Source: Takakia lepidozioides (lineage: Eukaryota; Streptophyta; Takakiopsida; Takakiales; Takakiaceae). From it: a stretch of DNA of 64,000 nt. The notes under the pieces are model-generated. The model was not told where the DNA came from. It saw nothing but the letters and a program-made list of their open reading frames with translations, and searched no databases. A program made the position numbers and the translations under genes. Each line of letters starts with the position of its first letter. Position 1 is the stretch's first letter. Location of the stretch: the NCBI GenBank assembly GCA_030704615.1, contig CM060732.1, positions 2,790,001 through 2,854,000 of the forward strand, read 5' to 3'. Of this stretch, positions 44,159 to 56,219 are shown in pieces.

Positions 44159-44802
44159 ACCATTGAACTACTGACCAAGGAATTTATGATTGTGCACAGG
44201 AAAAGCACAACTTATTACCCACATGGTAATGGGCAAGCAGAGGCCATCAACAAGATATTGTGCACTATTCTTGCTAAGATAGTCAATGCTAACAGAACAG
44301 ATTGGGATACAAAGATGCTGACAGCTTTGTGGTCTTATAGGACTTCTTATAAAGTCACTACAAAGCATACACCATTTCAATTAGTCTATGGCATGGAAGC
44401 TCTACTTCTTGTGGAATTCTTGCTACTCACCATGAGAACTGAATGCGGAAGGAGAATGGATTTGCAGGATTCAATTAAGGTGAGAAGACATGAATTATAT
44501 GAGTAGAGGAAGTTCGTGGCGATGCAGCTGATAACATGACCATAATACAGATGAAAAAGAAAGATCGGTTTGATGAAGGCAAACTCAAAACCTTTAAAGC
44601 ATGAGACTTGGTACTATGGTTGGAGAAGAAAGGGAAAATTAAGGCTTCTAAGCTTAAGTCCCCATGGAAAGGACCTTATGTCATACAGAAGATGTATGAT
44701 AACAATACAGTAATGATGCAGACCATTAACAAGGAGATGTTTGGTAGAGTTAATGCCAACAAACTAAAGGGGTACAGCGGTATCCATGATAGACCATTAT
44801 AG
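44154..44802 (+). pseudogene. Outer element pol, 3' part (integrase end)
   Basis: It continues the integrase broken at 31047: [40 protein letters not shown], then HTPFQLVYGMEALLLVEFLL and the tail SPWKGPYVIQKMYDNNTVMM with NANKLKGYSGIHDRPL. Stops near 44503 and 44602 break the frame. The equivalent of the inner element's YHS-repeat linker is not the same minisatellite here; instead CACAGGCCAGCACAGGCCA-type repeats occur (44935-44990). Confidence 0.9.
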
Positions 44803-45475
44803 TATGATTTGAATTTTGAAGCAGATAAGGAGCCACAGACTACACCAGCACCATCACCAGATCATGAAGTGCATGCCATAACGCCTCATGTGCATGATCA
44901 TATGAGAGAACACAGGGGTTCTCACAGCCATCATAGGCCAGCACAGGCCAGCACAGGCCACACAGACTGCACAGACTGCACAGGCCAAAGGGGCGGTGAC
45001 AGGTGGTCACGTGTTAACAACGACAAATGGATCAAAAAGTCAAGAAACAGTTAAGGAAATATTCTCGGAAAAATTGCCACAGGGCCAGACAGTGATGGAA
45101 GGGTGTTTAAACTCAAACACGTGGCCTAAGCAGAAGGGCTCTCTGTATTGCATGTACTACAATGGCAAGCGCCATTACACAAAATGACAAACAGAGCCGC
45201 CGAAGTACCCGCCCGATACTTCCCCTGAAATTAATAGGGCGCAATTAAGTGACCAGGGAGGACAGGAAAATGAAAGCCTTACCCATCCAACAAAGGGTAA
45301 CCTTTGTCGAATATGTAGAGATGTGTGTCATACAAAAGAAGTGTGCAAAATGAACAAGGTAATTGTGAAAATTACCTAACGATCTTACATCCAATCAACA
45401 ATGAGGGAACTGTAAATGTAACTCCACTTAAAAAACAAGATCAAGAAATCAAGAGGGTTTTCAGCGGATGAGTCG

Positions 45476-46125
45476 GTGTTATCCCCGATAACCACTATCG
45501 AGAAAGGGGGCACATTGAAGACTATAGCCCAACAACTATGCATGGCGGGCGTTGCGGATTACACGCTAGCTTTACTCCTTACGCAGTGGCATGAGGATGG
45601 ACAGGAGCAGCAGACCTTCTCTCTCACACACTGTTTGCAAGCACCGCGGGCCGCTTACACACAATTACCAGTTCCTTTGTGTGCGAACCATACGTTCATG
45701 CTGTAGCATTACAGAGTTTTCTTCAGCTGTTTAAAACACGGCCTCCTTGTTTGCCAAGAATAAAGAGAGTTAGGGATATGGAGGACCTGCAGGTGAAGAG
45801 TACTCTAATACTTCAAAAGCAAACTACTGCCACACCACAGGCAATACAACTCTTGAAGGACTTGAGGTTGGAGAGTTTACTGTGCAAAAAGTGGTCTTGG
45901 CACCACAGAGAACTGATGCTTCAGTTCATTAGGAACTTTGATCCGAAAACAGAAGCTAGGGTTAACATAAAAATCACCCCACAGTATTTGCAGCAACTCT
46001 TTGACTTACCAGCTGGTGAAGTGAGCGTGGATGAGCACAAAGCAAGCTTGCAAATTGTGAATCTTTTCCAGGAAAAGAACTTTTTCAAGACCCAAGGTTA
46101 TTCATGTATAAAGGCAGAGTTGTAA
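45476..46125 (+). pseudogene. Outer element extra ORF, N-terminal part
   Basis: Homologous to the start of the 887-codon ORF. Matching blocks are DYTLALLLTQWHEDG, CANHTFMLALQ-type (frame change near 45700), RIKRVRDMEDLQVKSTLILQ, TATPQAIQLLKDLRLESL, ITPQYLQQLFDLPAGEVSVD and FFKTQGYSCIKAEL. The frame ends at TAA (46123) and homology stops nearby, so the element is 3'-truncated. No LTR follows. Confidence 0.85.
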
Positions 46126-46867
46126 AGTAAAAATGGGGGCCTTGTTTCACCACCCGGGATAAATCTATCCATTCCCTCTTGATCAGACAACCCGTCAATC
46201 CAGTTTTGATGCTACATGAGCCGCAGCGGAAGCAGGAAAACATCATGACACCTAGACCGGACCGTTCTTCTACTCGTTCGTTTGTTAAACATCATGTCAC
46301 CATCCCGTTCGTGGTATGGAAAATGCTCAGAAAAGATATATCATAGGGCTCCTGCCTGCAGCACCCGCACTCCATTATCTCGTATGCTTGGTTCACCATG
46401 TGCACGGGTAGTCACTTAACTCACATTCCATGCATCCTTCATGGCAGTGACCCTTGGCTATTCTGCTTACTTGTGCGATCTGTCCCTCAATGCATGCTAC
46501 TCATCGTTATATCTCTACCTATCATCTCGATCTGTCGTTTACAGGGCCTGCACGGATCGGTTTTGTTTGCAATCCAGACCAGCTACCCTCATCTTGTCTC
46601 TTTTTGTTCTCTCTACACTTATTGCAGCTCAAACGTTCTCCAGTATTACTCTCTCGATCATTGGTTTCAACTTGTACATGCTTTTCTTCGTAAGTCCAGT
46701 CTATCTCCTTTATATCACACGGCTTACGACGAAGGCCGCCTAGTATCAACACATTCTGTACACTGTACAAGTATCTCACTAATCACTTCACCAAACCTAC
46801 TCAGTCTAGTCCATGTTTCTTCTGCTCTGTCTCCATCGCCTCTCTAACTTCAAAGTCTATCGTCTCT
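46126..46867. other. Spacer between two retroelement remnants
   Basis: No gene is supported. Small plus-strand frames at 46398-46847 are unstructured and shadow each other. Confidence 0.4.
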
Positions 46868-49485
46868 CTAATCCATTCTTTGTGAATGATCTATGTCTGC
46901 TACCTTGTACCCTTCAGCAGTCCTTGGAAATATCATCATACTATTGATGGCCTCCTCATCATCGTGTAAGTCCACAAGTTTTGTGATTTTCCCCCATTTG
47001 TTGTCAACGTCTATTCTTATGTCTCTGCCTGTCAGTACTTTGAACGGAGAGAATCGAATTGAGGTCTGAACCCCCACTCTATAACCAAATAGGGCTTTGT
47101 ATAAATCACGATCCCATTCATGTTCTCCCTGTATGCTCAGTACCCGTATACTCTTGTTTGAGCGATTTGATGATGCGTTCCACCATCCCATTGCTTTGTG
47201 GCCAATATGGTGCTAAGTGATCATGTTGTATGCCAAACTTTGCACATACCTCTTTGAATTCTTTACCCCACTCAGTGCCTTGATCTGTGAGCACTATCTC
47301 GGGTGTTCCATACATGCATATAACTTGTTCTTCCAGAAATCGTGCAGCCAATTTTGCTGTATGGTCAGTGACTGGGCACCTCCACTCACTCATTGTTAGG
47401 GTCCATTTCCATCATGACATATTTGTTTCCTCGTTTTGTTTCAGGTAATGGCCCAGTGACATCGAATATACCTTTGTGGAACAGGTAGGGTGCATGCTCA
47501 TATATTAACCCTTTTTTTTTAGTTTGTAGGGCACCAATTGGCTTACCCTGTTCGTTGTTGAATATGTTGGGTATTGTTTCTCCTCGAACAGTTGGTGTGG
47601 ACTCTTTGGCATCATTCTTCCTCTTGTCGTGCTTGTTGTCTGCCTTCTGTATGAGCTCCAACTGCTCCTTCTTCGTCAGTGGTTTTGTAGCCTCATGCTC
47701 CATCTTTTCACTCAGTTCACTTTCTGTCTCCTGTGAACTTTCATTATTGAGCTGCTTATCTGCCCAATCTTCAGTGAATGTGTCCAGCCCTTGGGTCACA
47801 ACCTCATCTTCAGGTTGACCCCTACCTCTTTGATACATGTCTGGTTGTCGCTCAATGCCCATTGAACTGCAGAAATCGTTCATCGTATCCCCTTCTTCCT
47901 TGGATTCAGTCTGGATCTCTGTGCTACTCATGCTGCGCGTTGGTGGTTGCAGGGTATCTCCTTCATCACCAAGCTTTGCCTTCTTTGCACTGCCTCTAGT
48001 CAGCATGTTAATGTGCAGAGGTTTGGTGAAGCTCACCACTTCTGGGTACAGCCCTTCCAATTCACCCAATGCCTTGAGTTCACTGGTCGTAAACTATAAT
48101 GACCCTCCAGTGTCATAATTGTCTCCTCGGTCATGTTGCCTTGGTACATAGTCTTCAATAACAATAAAAGGTGCCTGATATAGCTATTCCTCTGGCTGTA
48201 CTTCCTTCTCTCCCTGGGCAGAGATGTTGTAATAAGCTTTAGACCGCTCACATTGATCCTTCATGTGGTGGGGGTGAAGTGCCCCACAACAAATCATGCA
48301 TTCTGACCCCCTTTTTGGTCTACTTTGGCTTGCACTCCCTTGTGTGCACTTGGCATGCAGAGCTTTATCATAGACCACTTCCATCCAGTCTGATTCTATG
48401 TTTTCAGCTCCTTCACCAGTAGGTAGTGCCCTGACCTATGTTTGAAGCCAGTGTTGACTTGCTTCTTTGTCTGTAGTATGACCTTGGCACTCCTCTTTGT
48501 ACTGATTGTAAGCTTCAGTCGGTATTGTTTCATCTGGTGTGTCTGGCCTTCCATTGTCCAGGTTGGTCAAAGTGATGTGCAACATGGTGTTCGTTGTTTG
48601 CATCACATCACAGGTAAGTGCTGTGTTTCCACACTGTTCTTGTCTCATGAAGCCATTGTGCTCACTTCGAGTCTGATCCATGCCTTTTGTTCTCGTTTTT
48701 GGCTTTCTTTGAATCAGTTCACACTGTTATTTGGTGTTGGAATGATCTCTTCCACCTTTGCTTCCTGACTGTCTTGTTGTGGGTCATCCCAATCCTCTTG
48801 CTTTGTTAGGTCTTCTCCCTCTGATGACTTTGTCTTCCCACCATCAAAGAGTTCAAGCTTGTAGGGTGAGATTTCTCCAAAGCTGAGTTTGCCTCTCTTT
48901 TCTTCCCTGTTTTGCTTCCTTTTTCCAGTGTCACCTTGTGGCATTTCTGGAGTACTGACTCCTTTTTTATTTTTCAAGGTTGTCAGTTCTAGAAGGAGCT
49001 TGTCCCAAGGGTCTTCCTCCAGTGTACATTCACCGATACTTTCATACACTATTATGTCAACTTGAACGGTGAGTGATGCACTACCTTGTTCTTGATGTGA
49101 GTGAGAGCTCGCTGGAACCAATCATCATGTAGACTTTGGTTGTCTTGTATTCTTGCTCCATGACACAAAATGTGTTGTGCCCCTGCTTTGTCTTCACCAT
49201 AGCAGTCCCATTCACACACTTTATCTTGCGAGTTATCACTCCTGATGTTGTCTTCATCCATAGTATCAATGCAGTTCATGCTTACTGGTTCTCTCCTCAG
49301 TTCATTTGCTGCTTCATCTGTTTGTAATGTACATTGCCCATCTTCATCCATTGGGAAATGTGGCCTCTCCTCATGATCATCCTGTGGCACGCTTCTCTCT
49401 CGTGAGTATCAGTCCATTCAGAGAAGATAAGTTCTGCCCTGCTTCTTTTCCTTGCCCTGTTCGGTACCCCTGTTTTGTTCTCCAC
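46868..49485 (-). pseudogene. Second retroelement family: integrase with long acidic upstream region
   Basis: The minus-strand integrase core reads FDVTGPLPETKRGNKYVMME (first Asp, about 47470), EEQVICMYGTPEIVLTDQGT (second Asp, about 47290) and WPQSNGMVERIIKSLKQEY (Glu, about 47190). FGYRVGVQTSIRFSPFKVLT and a GRDIRIDVDNKWG tail follow. Upstream (48069-47480) is a highly charged stretch, and 48384-48184 has a Cys/His cluster (CMICCGALHPHHMKDQC). 49121-48714 is acidic and coiled (EKRGKLSFGEISPYKLELFD). No RT signature is visible. It differs from the 31-44 kb family. Several stops are present. Confidence 0.7.
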
Positions 49486-49501
49486 TTCCTGTACTTTTTC
49501 A

Positions 49502-49560
49502 GGGGGCTGCTATTTCATGAGCGGCATGAGCATGAGCGGAAAAAAAAAAAAGCATGAGCA
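49502..49560 (+). repeat. Left terminal inverted repeat with CATGAGCGG subrepeats
   Basis: GCTATTTCATGAGCGGCATG is followed by CATGAGCGG and a run of 12 As. It matches 62331-62390 nearly base for base and the inverse of 58031-58062. Confidence 0.75.
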
Positions 49561-49723
49561 GACCATTGTGAGTCCACGGAAATAGGGTTAGGAGGCACGG
49601 AAATAGGGTCATGTGAAGTTGGAATGTGGCACCAATGGACTTGAAATGCAACATTTTATTGCAAATTTTGTGGCAAACCACGTCTATACAAGTGTGTTCT
49701 AACTGTCATAGCCAAAATGGGCA

Positions 49724-52700
49724 CTACTTTCCTACACCCTCCGAGGAACTTGCCCCACCTTCTTCCTCATCCCCCTCATCCCCCTCATCCTCCGAGCTCT
49801 GTGATGCATCAGTTCCACTATGCCTCTCAAAAATCCCGTCCTCTCCTTGGGGGACTGTCCACCTCACCTCCTGGGAATCTTCTGCGTCTTCTCCCCCACT
49901 TTCCTCAGCAGAATCCAAGACAAATCTACAAGCCCGACGGGCTCTAATAGCTGCTGCCTCCTCCCTCATCTTCATTTTCTTGAGGCTTGCCTCGTCTAAA
50001 ATCTGCTGTACACGACTACGTTTGGAACACCTCCTAATGGACACCGAAGCAAGACGGGCAGCATAAGTAGGAAGGAAGTACTCCCTTTCTGGACTAGGCA
50101 TGAAATCCCCCCTGGCAAAAAAAGGCACGTTCCTCCTGCCCATGTACTCCGGTGTAGACGTCCCTCCGCAGTACTTGGCATCCTACAGTAAGAACAAATC
50201 CACTTCAAGAATGTCAATACCAGCACAACCAGAAAGGGTTTTCAATGAAATAAGTGATCGGAGGGAGGTGCCTCACAAAATCTGGAGGCAACTTACAATG
50301 CCACCACTCACTCGTAAACCGGGGGCTCCTCGGCCTCGATCCCAACTTCCTCCCCCTGCTCCTTCTCGGATTTTTCCTCATCCTCCGAGGATGCCTCTTC
50401 CTCTTTCGGCAGACGTTCAGCCGCTGCAAGTTCCGAGTTGTGGAGGGCAGTATCTGGCTCGAAGGCGAACACATGCCTGTCGGACAACGTCCCTGCCCAC
50501 ATTGAAGCACCTGAGGAACAAAGCGGGCGGTTAATAGCTTGCGGCATGCAATTGCAATCGGGCCAGGGGACAAACTGAGCACGTGAAGGCTTACCCGTGC
50601 CGCATGTGAGGTCCAAAATCCGCCCTTGGACATCCGAGCACGTCTCCATGAGGGTTTGGATGAAAGCAGGGCTCCGGGTCCGGCTGTACCGCCACGGTTT
50701 GCCTGTCTTTGTGTCCTTCGGCATACTGGAGTGGGGCACATAGTTGTAGAGGACATCGTAGGTTACAGGGTCCACAGCGGCATCAACAAGACGACCGTCA
50801 TTGCGGAATTTGAACGTAGACCCTCTCTTCACAAAGCAATATGCCTCAAACACCAATGTCTGCACATCCAAAAAGAAGGGATCAACTCCAGGGTCTACTT
50901 AACATACACCACAATATGAAGTGAATGCAATAGATTGATAACTTACACTTTGGCCCTCTGTTCGCAACCCCTGTGTACTGATGCAGAACCATTTTTGAGG
51001 AGGACCGGGGTGACGCTTTTCGGTGTCCACCTGCCACCACATTCTCTGTGGTCTTCCCTCTTGTGGCAAGGACAACCACACATCCACCGTCATCCAGAAG
51101 CATCCCCGCCAGCCCAAACCCGGCTTTCCAGTAGTCCTCAGTAAACCTGTTCCAGGTGGGCACACCATCCAGGCCCTCCAGCAGCTCCCCATCTGGAATG
51201 TTGAGGAGAATCATGTCACAAGCTCTCTCCACCTCAACCCCCCCCCCCCCCCCCCCCCCCGAGTGCTCTTGCAATTCGTGCTCACAGCCGTGAAGAATTC
51301 CATCATGGCTTCAAAACCAGGGGTGTCTTTAGGCTCTGTACCGGCAGCCCTCTTCTTGGCTTTCCCCTTCTGCTCCGCCAGAGACTTGCTGTGTGCCACC
51401 TTCTTCGCCTTGGCAGCGAGAGCGTCAAGGAAGCTCTCATTGACGCATTGGATGATGGTTGGAGGTTCTAGCTTTGGCCTGTGCGTAAACGTCACCGCCG
51501 AATACCGCCGTGTAGGCTCGCCCTCAAATGCCAACTTCTTGGCAGACCCAGGTCCCACTCCAAACTGACTTGGGAACCCAGACGACCGGTGACTGGGTAG
51601 GAGCAACAGCAGTGGTAGGACCTTGAACAAAGTCGTCGTCCGAGTCACTCTCTTGGGTCCCCTCCTGCGCCTGCTCCGATGCCCGGATGGTTTTCTTCTT
51701 TTTGGGTGTTACTGCACTCACCTGTTTCCTTGTCCTTTTCCTTTGGCCTTTACTCTTCTCTGCAATTTCTCCTGAATTCCTGCCTGAGCAAGCTCTGCCG
51801 CTTTCCTGGAGTTCGCAAGCGCTTTTGCCTCTTTTGCACCCAACGGAGGCAGCGGAGCCCGGTTTCGTCGGAATTCAGCATCCAGCTTCAATTGAAACTC
51901 GGATGGGTCGAGCGAGCCGGGCGGAAGGTCCACATACCAAGGGCAATCACGCAAATGTTCCAGATGCCACTCCTTCACAATATCGTCAGTGTACATGGAG
52001 TCAGCCCTAGGGTTCCTCCATGCCAGAAAGAACGGTGGCTCGAAAGACAGATGACCTTTCTCCAAAAGGGAGAACTTGCAGTACCTGCATTCATGAAAAA
52101 CACAATGAGGTCCCTGAAATGCATATTCGGCACCATTTTCCCAGGTTGGGGCGGATGTGAGTGGGTCTAGAAATGGAAAAATGGCGCCGAATTTCGGTTT
52201 TCGGTGACTGCCACCCTAGGGACTTAGCCATCTTGGGAGCCCTGAACTGGAAATTCGGCGCCATTTTTCCCGGTTTGGCCCGAAGATGGCTAAGTCCCAG
52301 AACGGCAACAGGGCCTAGAACTGGAAAATGGCGCCGGATTTCCAGTTCAGGGCCAGCCACCCTAGGGACTTAGCCCGAAAATGGCTAAGTCCCTGAACGG
52401 CAACAGGGCCTAGAACTGGAAAATGGCGCCGAATTTCCAGTTCAGGGCCAGCCACCCTAGGGACTTAGCCCGAAAATGGCTAAGTCCCTGAACGGCAATA
52501 GGGCCTGGAACTGGAAAATGGCGCCGAATTTCCACTTCGGGGCCAGCCACCCTAGGGACTTAGCCCGAAAATGGCTAAGTCCCTGAACGGCAATAGGGCC
52601 TGGAACTGGAAAATGGCGCCGAATTTCCAGTTGAGGGCCAGCCAGTCTAGGGACTTAGCCCGAAAATGGCTAAGTCCCTGAACGGCAATAGGGCCTACAA

Positions 52701-55333
52701 CTGGAAAATGGCGCCGAATTTCCAGTTCAGGGCCAAGCCAGTCTAGGGACTTAGCCATTTTCGGAGCCCTGACTGGAAATTCGGCGCCATTTTCCCTAAC
52801 ACCACATGAGGCTTCTAACATCCTGAAATGCAAGGACTTGAAAGAAAGGCAGTGCGTATGTACCTGTACAGAAGGCGCATTGCTGCTTTGTCCGCGTTCG
52901 GCTGGTCGGTGAACTCGTGGCTCCAGCGAGCATCTGCTATCTCCCGAAAGAATAGGTTGGTTTTGTAGAGCAGAAAGTACCTCGTCACATAGTCACGTAG
53001 GCTCTCTGCTGCAGGAGATATCTCCATCTTGAACTGATGTGCTTGTGTGTCCAGCTGCTCTTGCGCATTCGTCGTCACCTGTGGAGATTCTCCATCAGAT
53101 CGCTTTCCTGAAAAAATACAATGAATCCACCCCCTACTAGAGTAGAAGCCCCAAACGAAGCGTGGGGAAGTACCTGAAACCACCATGTCATGCAGTTCAT
53201 CCACATGTCGAATGTGGGGTCAGAGAGTTTGTCCGGTTTGGGGAAGCTCCACATGTCCCTGGTACTTTGGGAACCATTCCAGATTTGGAGCCACCGGGTC
53301 TGTCCAACCACCCAGCATATTCGTAAGTGCCAAACACCACAAAAAGGAGTTGTTGCCACCACAATTTGGTTAAGAATGTATCACCTTTTCTGTTGCATCC
53401 ACACAGGATGTGGCTAGACGATGGAGCTTCTATCATCGTGGGCTTCAAAGCGCGAGAGTAGTGCTTCCCCACCTCCACCAGAAAGTCGGCACCAAGGGCG
53501 GGATCAGCTATGGCCACGTACTTTACCATCCGCGACTTGTACTTTATGCGGGCCCTCACCTCCGCAGCTTTGACATACGATTCGAGTTCCGAGAGGGTTG
53601 GATTCTTCTCCTCTGACTCCGTGTAGAACCTCCGCGCATGTGCCAAATCCTGCTGTATTTTTGTCTGTCAAGAATGCGCACATAAGATTAGAGATCCTAC
53701 TCAACACAATTTCTTCTATTGGGGGAGGAGAGACAGATTAGCTCAACAAAACTGTCAGGAGCTTTACCCGAAATATGTAGTCCACCATGGCGTCGACGCT
53801 CAGCCTATACCAGGTTCTGTCTGCCTTTGCCTCTGACTTGCGCAGGAGGTCGGCACTGAGGGAATTGGCAAACTCTTGCACCCCCTGCTTCCCGACATCC
53901 TTCACTCGAAAGAGCATATGGGACAAGTTGGTGGCAATGAAGGCATTCTCAGTCACCCTGCAGTGCCCATTTCCATCAAACAATACTGAAATGGGAATTT
54001 TCATCATATATGAGGATTCGCAATGAAATGACTTCCAAATTCAAAGTCCAAAAGCGAGAGGCGTTGTAGCTTACGAGTTGATGTCGGCCATTGCAGCTTT
54101 GAGAAGACTGCGATGGTTGGGCCCCGCAACCTTCAGCACAACACAATCCACGGCGAAATGCCAATCGAGGTCGTTGGGGTGGGCTTGGGCAATGTGCTCC
54201 ATCCATGCCAGGAGGCGATGATTGCCGTCCCACACGTAGAACATCTTACCGGACAAGTGCTGGAAAAGAGGATCACTAGCAATCGATCTCTCGAACTCCT
54301 CATTTCGCGTTTGCCAATGGGGACCCCATTTGTCCACCTCATCGGAAGTGTGGGCACGGGAAGCTCCGTGATCGTTCTCAATGGAAACGTAAAACGCGGC
54401 AGACCCCATTCGATATCCATCCCGGAAAGAGAATTTCAGCTTGTCGATATCGCCTGGGAGGGCAGGTCCCACCACCTGCAATGACACCAAGCGGCAAAGG
54501 GGAATTCGAAGCTTGGCCGGGTACACCATGCCCCCCAGCACCCTGCCAATGTTGCTGTGGGTTGCCTCCAACATCTTGGCAGCGGCCAACTTCATATCCG
54601 CCTCGGACATGACGTCTGCTGCAGAGGGGTTTTCCGGCAGCCCACCAGGACCGCCAAATCCAGCCTGTATGCTCCGGGTTTGGGGCCTGGGGATGTCCGG
54701 GAGGATGTCATCCTGGTCAGAAAGCTCCCTGTCATCCTCCTCAACAGGGTCAGCCACCTGCGAAACCACCTCCAGCACTCTCCCCGTCTCTACTGCCCTC
54801 TCCCTGGCTTCACCTTGAACTTGCACAATCCGTGCTCTTTCTGGTGTTCTTTCCTCTCCTCCACTCTCCACCGTATAGGTAATTGCAGGGGCTGCTCTTG
54901 CCCGCGATGGTCTAACCGGCGTGTTACTGCCTCTCTGTGGTGTCTTGGAGGGATCCACCGTCTCTGTGCGTCCCTCGCTTACATTGGCATCTGTCATTTG
55001 GGCACCCCTGGCCTCTTCAGTGGCCTTTTCTCTTTCCTCCTGGCTAGCATTCTGTCTCGTCTGTTCTTTTGCCCTCTCACGGGCTTTCTGTTTCTTACTA
55101 GGGCTAGCAGCAGGGGAGCCCTCCAGGACGACCACCTTTGATTGAGGCGAACTGACACCCTCGCGCGCACTGCTCACTCCCCCCTCCGCAGCCCGTGACG
55201 GCTCTCTCGCCGGGGATTGCATGTGCTTAGCTTTCTTCTTTTTCTTTGCGTGGGCGGGCCCTACTGCATGTGCATGAACAACCTCCATTGCCGGATGTGC
55301 TGTCCTCATGTCCTCACGCCCTTCACCTGCCAT
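49724..55333 (-). CDS. ParB/sulfiredoxin-like domain fused to a permuted methyltransferase-like domain, spliced gene
   Basis: Probable exons (minus): 55333-54075, 53957-53768, 53664-53385, 53299-53174, 53078-52864, 52084-51722, 51592-51286, about 51232-50947, 50894-50595, 50510-50312, 50182-49724. All internal junctions use GT-AG, with compatible phases except where noted; about 1,300 residues in total. Residues 1-230 are basic/acidic and disordered (KKKKKAKH). 270-405 is ParB/Srx-like, with KLRIPLCRLVSLQ, an SFRDGYRMGSAAFYVSI block and FYVWDGNHRLLAW, the DGxHR-type nucleotide-binding signature. A helical middle follows (FANSLSADLLRKSEAKAD, FREIADARWSHEF). The end is methyltransferase-like: DMILLNIPDGELLEGL (motif IV position, not the canonical xPPY), LLDDGGCVVVLATRG, then RSPAFIQTLMETCS (motif X-like), GRILDLTCGTG (motif I) joined across an intron to ASMWAG, and RHVFAFEPD. 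The order IV...X-I is permuted as in beta-type DNA methyltransferases. An acidic tail closes it. Single-base frameshifts lie near 53249, 51030, 50870 and 50155, so this copy is probably dead. Confidence 0.65.
51238..51260. repeat. Run of 23 C
   Basis: A homopolymer lies at the intron/exon border upstream of the DMILLNIPDG exon. It may be a real slippage tract or a sequencing/assembly artefact. The window ends before the same point in the second copy. Confidence 0.9.
52180..52800. repeat. ~95-bp minisatellite with two hairpins per unit, in an intron
   Basis: Five to six units (CCTAGGGACTTAGCC at 52215, 52361, 52455, 52551, about 52646 and 52741). Each has a stem-loop GGGACTTAGCC / GGCTAAGTCCC and a near-palindrome around GGCGCC (AAATGGCGCCGAATTTCC). 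It fills the intron between the exons ending at 52864 and starting at 52084. Confidence 0.9.
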
Positions 55334-55861
55334 GCCGCCTGTACCAACCTCCCCAATGCCTATTCTGTCGTACTCTCATTGCAAGTCCTCTCGTCCACCA
55401 ACAAAAGGTTTAAGTCTGCCCTCTCGCCCCAAGTTGGGCGATTCAAACATGCGATGAGTTGGAGCTGTCGATGATACCACCAGCGTGCCGGGCTCGTCGT
55501 CACTCTGTCATTCCCAAAAATCGTGAAAACCAACATCGGTGCAAAAACCAGTATCGCAACGAGCAGCGCAACCACCATAGCAACAATCGTGTAACAAAAA
55601 TGAAAACATAACAAGTTTAGGAAGTATGGAGAGCCATGCAACAACGATGAAAACAAATGCAACCATTGCCTGAGAATGACATGCACAAGCAGCCTTCTCC
55701 AGAGTTGCCGGATTTGCACACGCATTGCAAACAATCTAAGGTTCACTCAACTATCTAAAGTTCACTCATCCAGCGAAGCCAGGATGAAGATGCAAAAACA
55801 AAGCGAGGCAACAAAGCGAAAGCAAAAAAGAAATCGAACAAAGCGAAAGCAGAAGTGGCTT

Positions 55862-56085
55862 GCCTGAGAGTACTCGGCTTCAGTTGGCGCGGGTTGTGAG
55901 CAAGACACTGGAATCTCCTGCTGGAGCTTCAGTTTGGCCATGCGAGAGATTGGCCGTCGTCCGTAGTACAGAGCTTTCAACTTCCGCCGCGGTCTGGATG
56001 TGAGGTCTCTCTCAGGAGAGCCACGCCCTTCAGGCGGCATAAGTCCCAGCCAAAATGGAAAAAGATCTCCGTTTTTGGGGTACAT
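55862..56085 (-). CDS. Possible 5' exon of the ParB-methyltransferase gene
   Basis: An open minus-strand stretch from ATG at 56085 encodes YPKNGDLFPFWLGLMPPEGR, DLTSRPRRKLKALYYGRRPI and QEIPVSCSQPAPTEAEYSQ, with coding-like composition. It ends at CTCAG|GCAAGC, which could be a GC-type donor. I could not make the phase agree with an acceptor before 55333, so the link is unproven. It may be a separate short protein. Confidence 0.35.
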
Positions 56086-56219
56086 GCCTTGAATAGCATG
56101 TTAAGCCAAGATTAGCATCAGATTTAGGGTACGTATCCAGGAAGCCATGTGTCGCCAGCCCGAATGAAAACGGATGGCGGTGGACATTTATTGCCCAACT
56201 GCGCAATTAAATGTCGGAT

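Noticed and set aside
46398-46847. 149-codon plus-strand frame
   Set aside because: Overlaps three other frames with no motif and hydrophobic/Ser-rich antisense-like composition.
54113-55145. Plus-strand frames up to 194 codons opposite the ParB-like exon
   Set aside because: Antisense shadows of a GC-rich coding exon; the minus frame has the recognisable DGNHR motif and splice sites.
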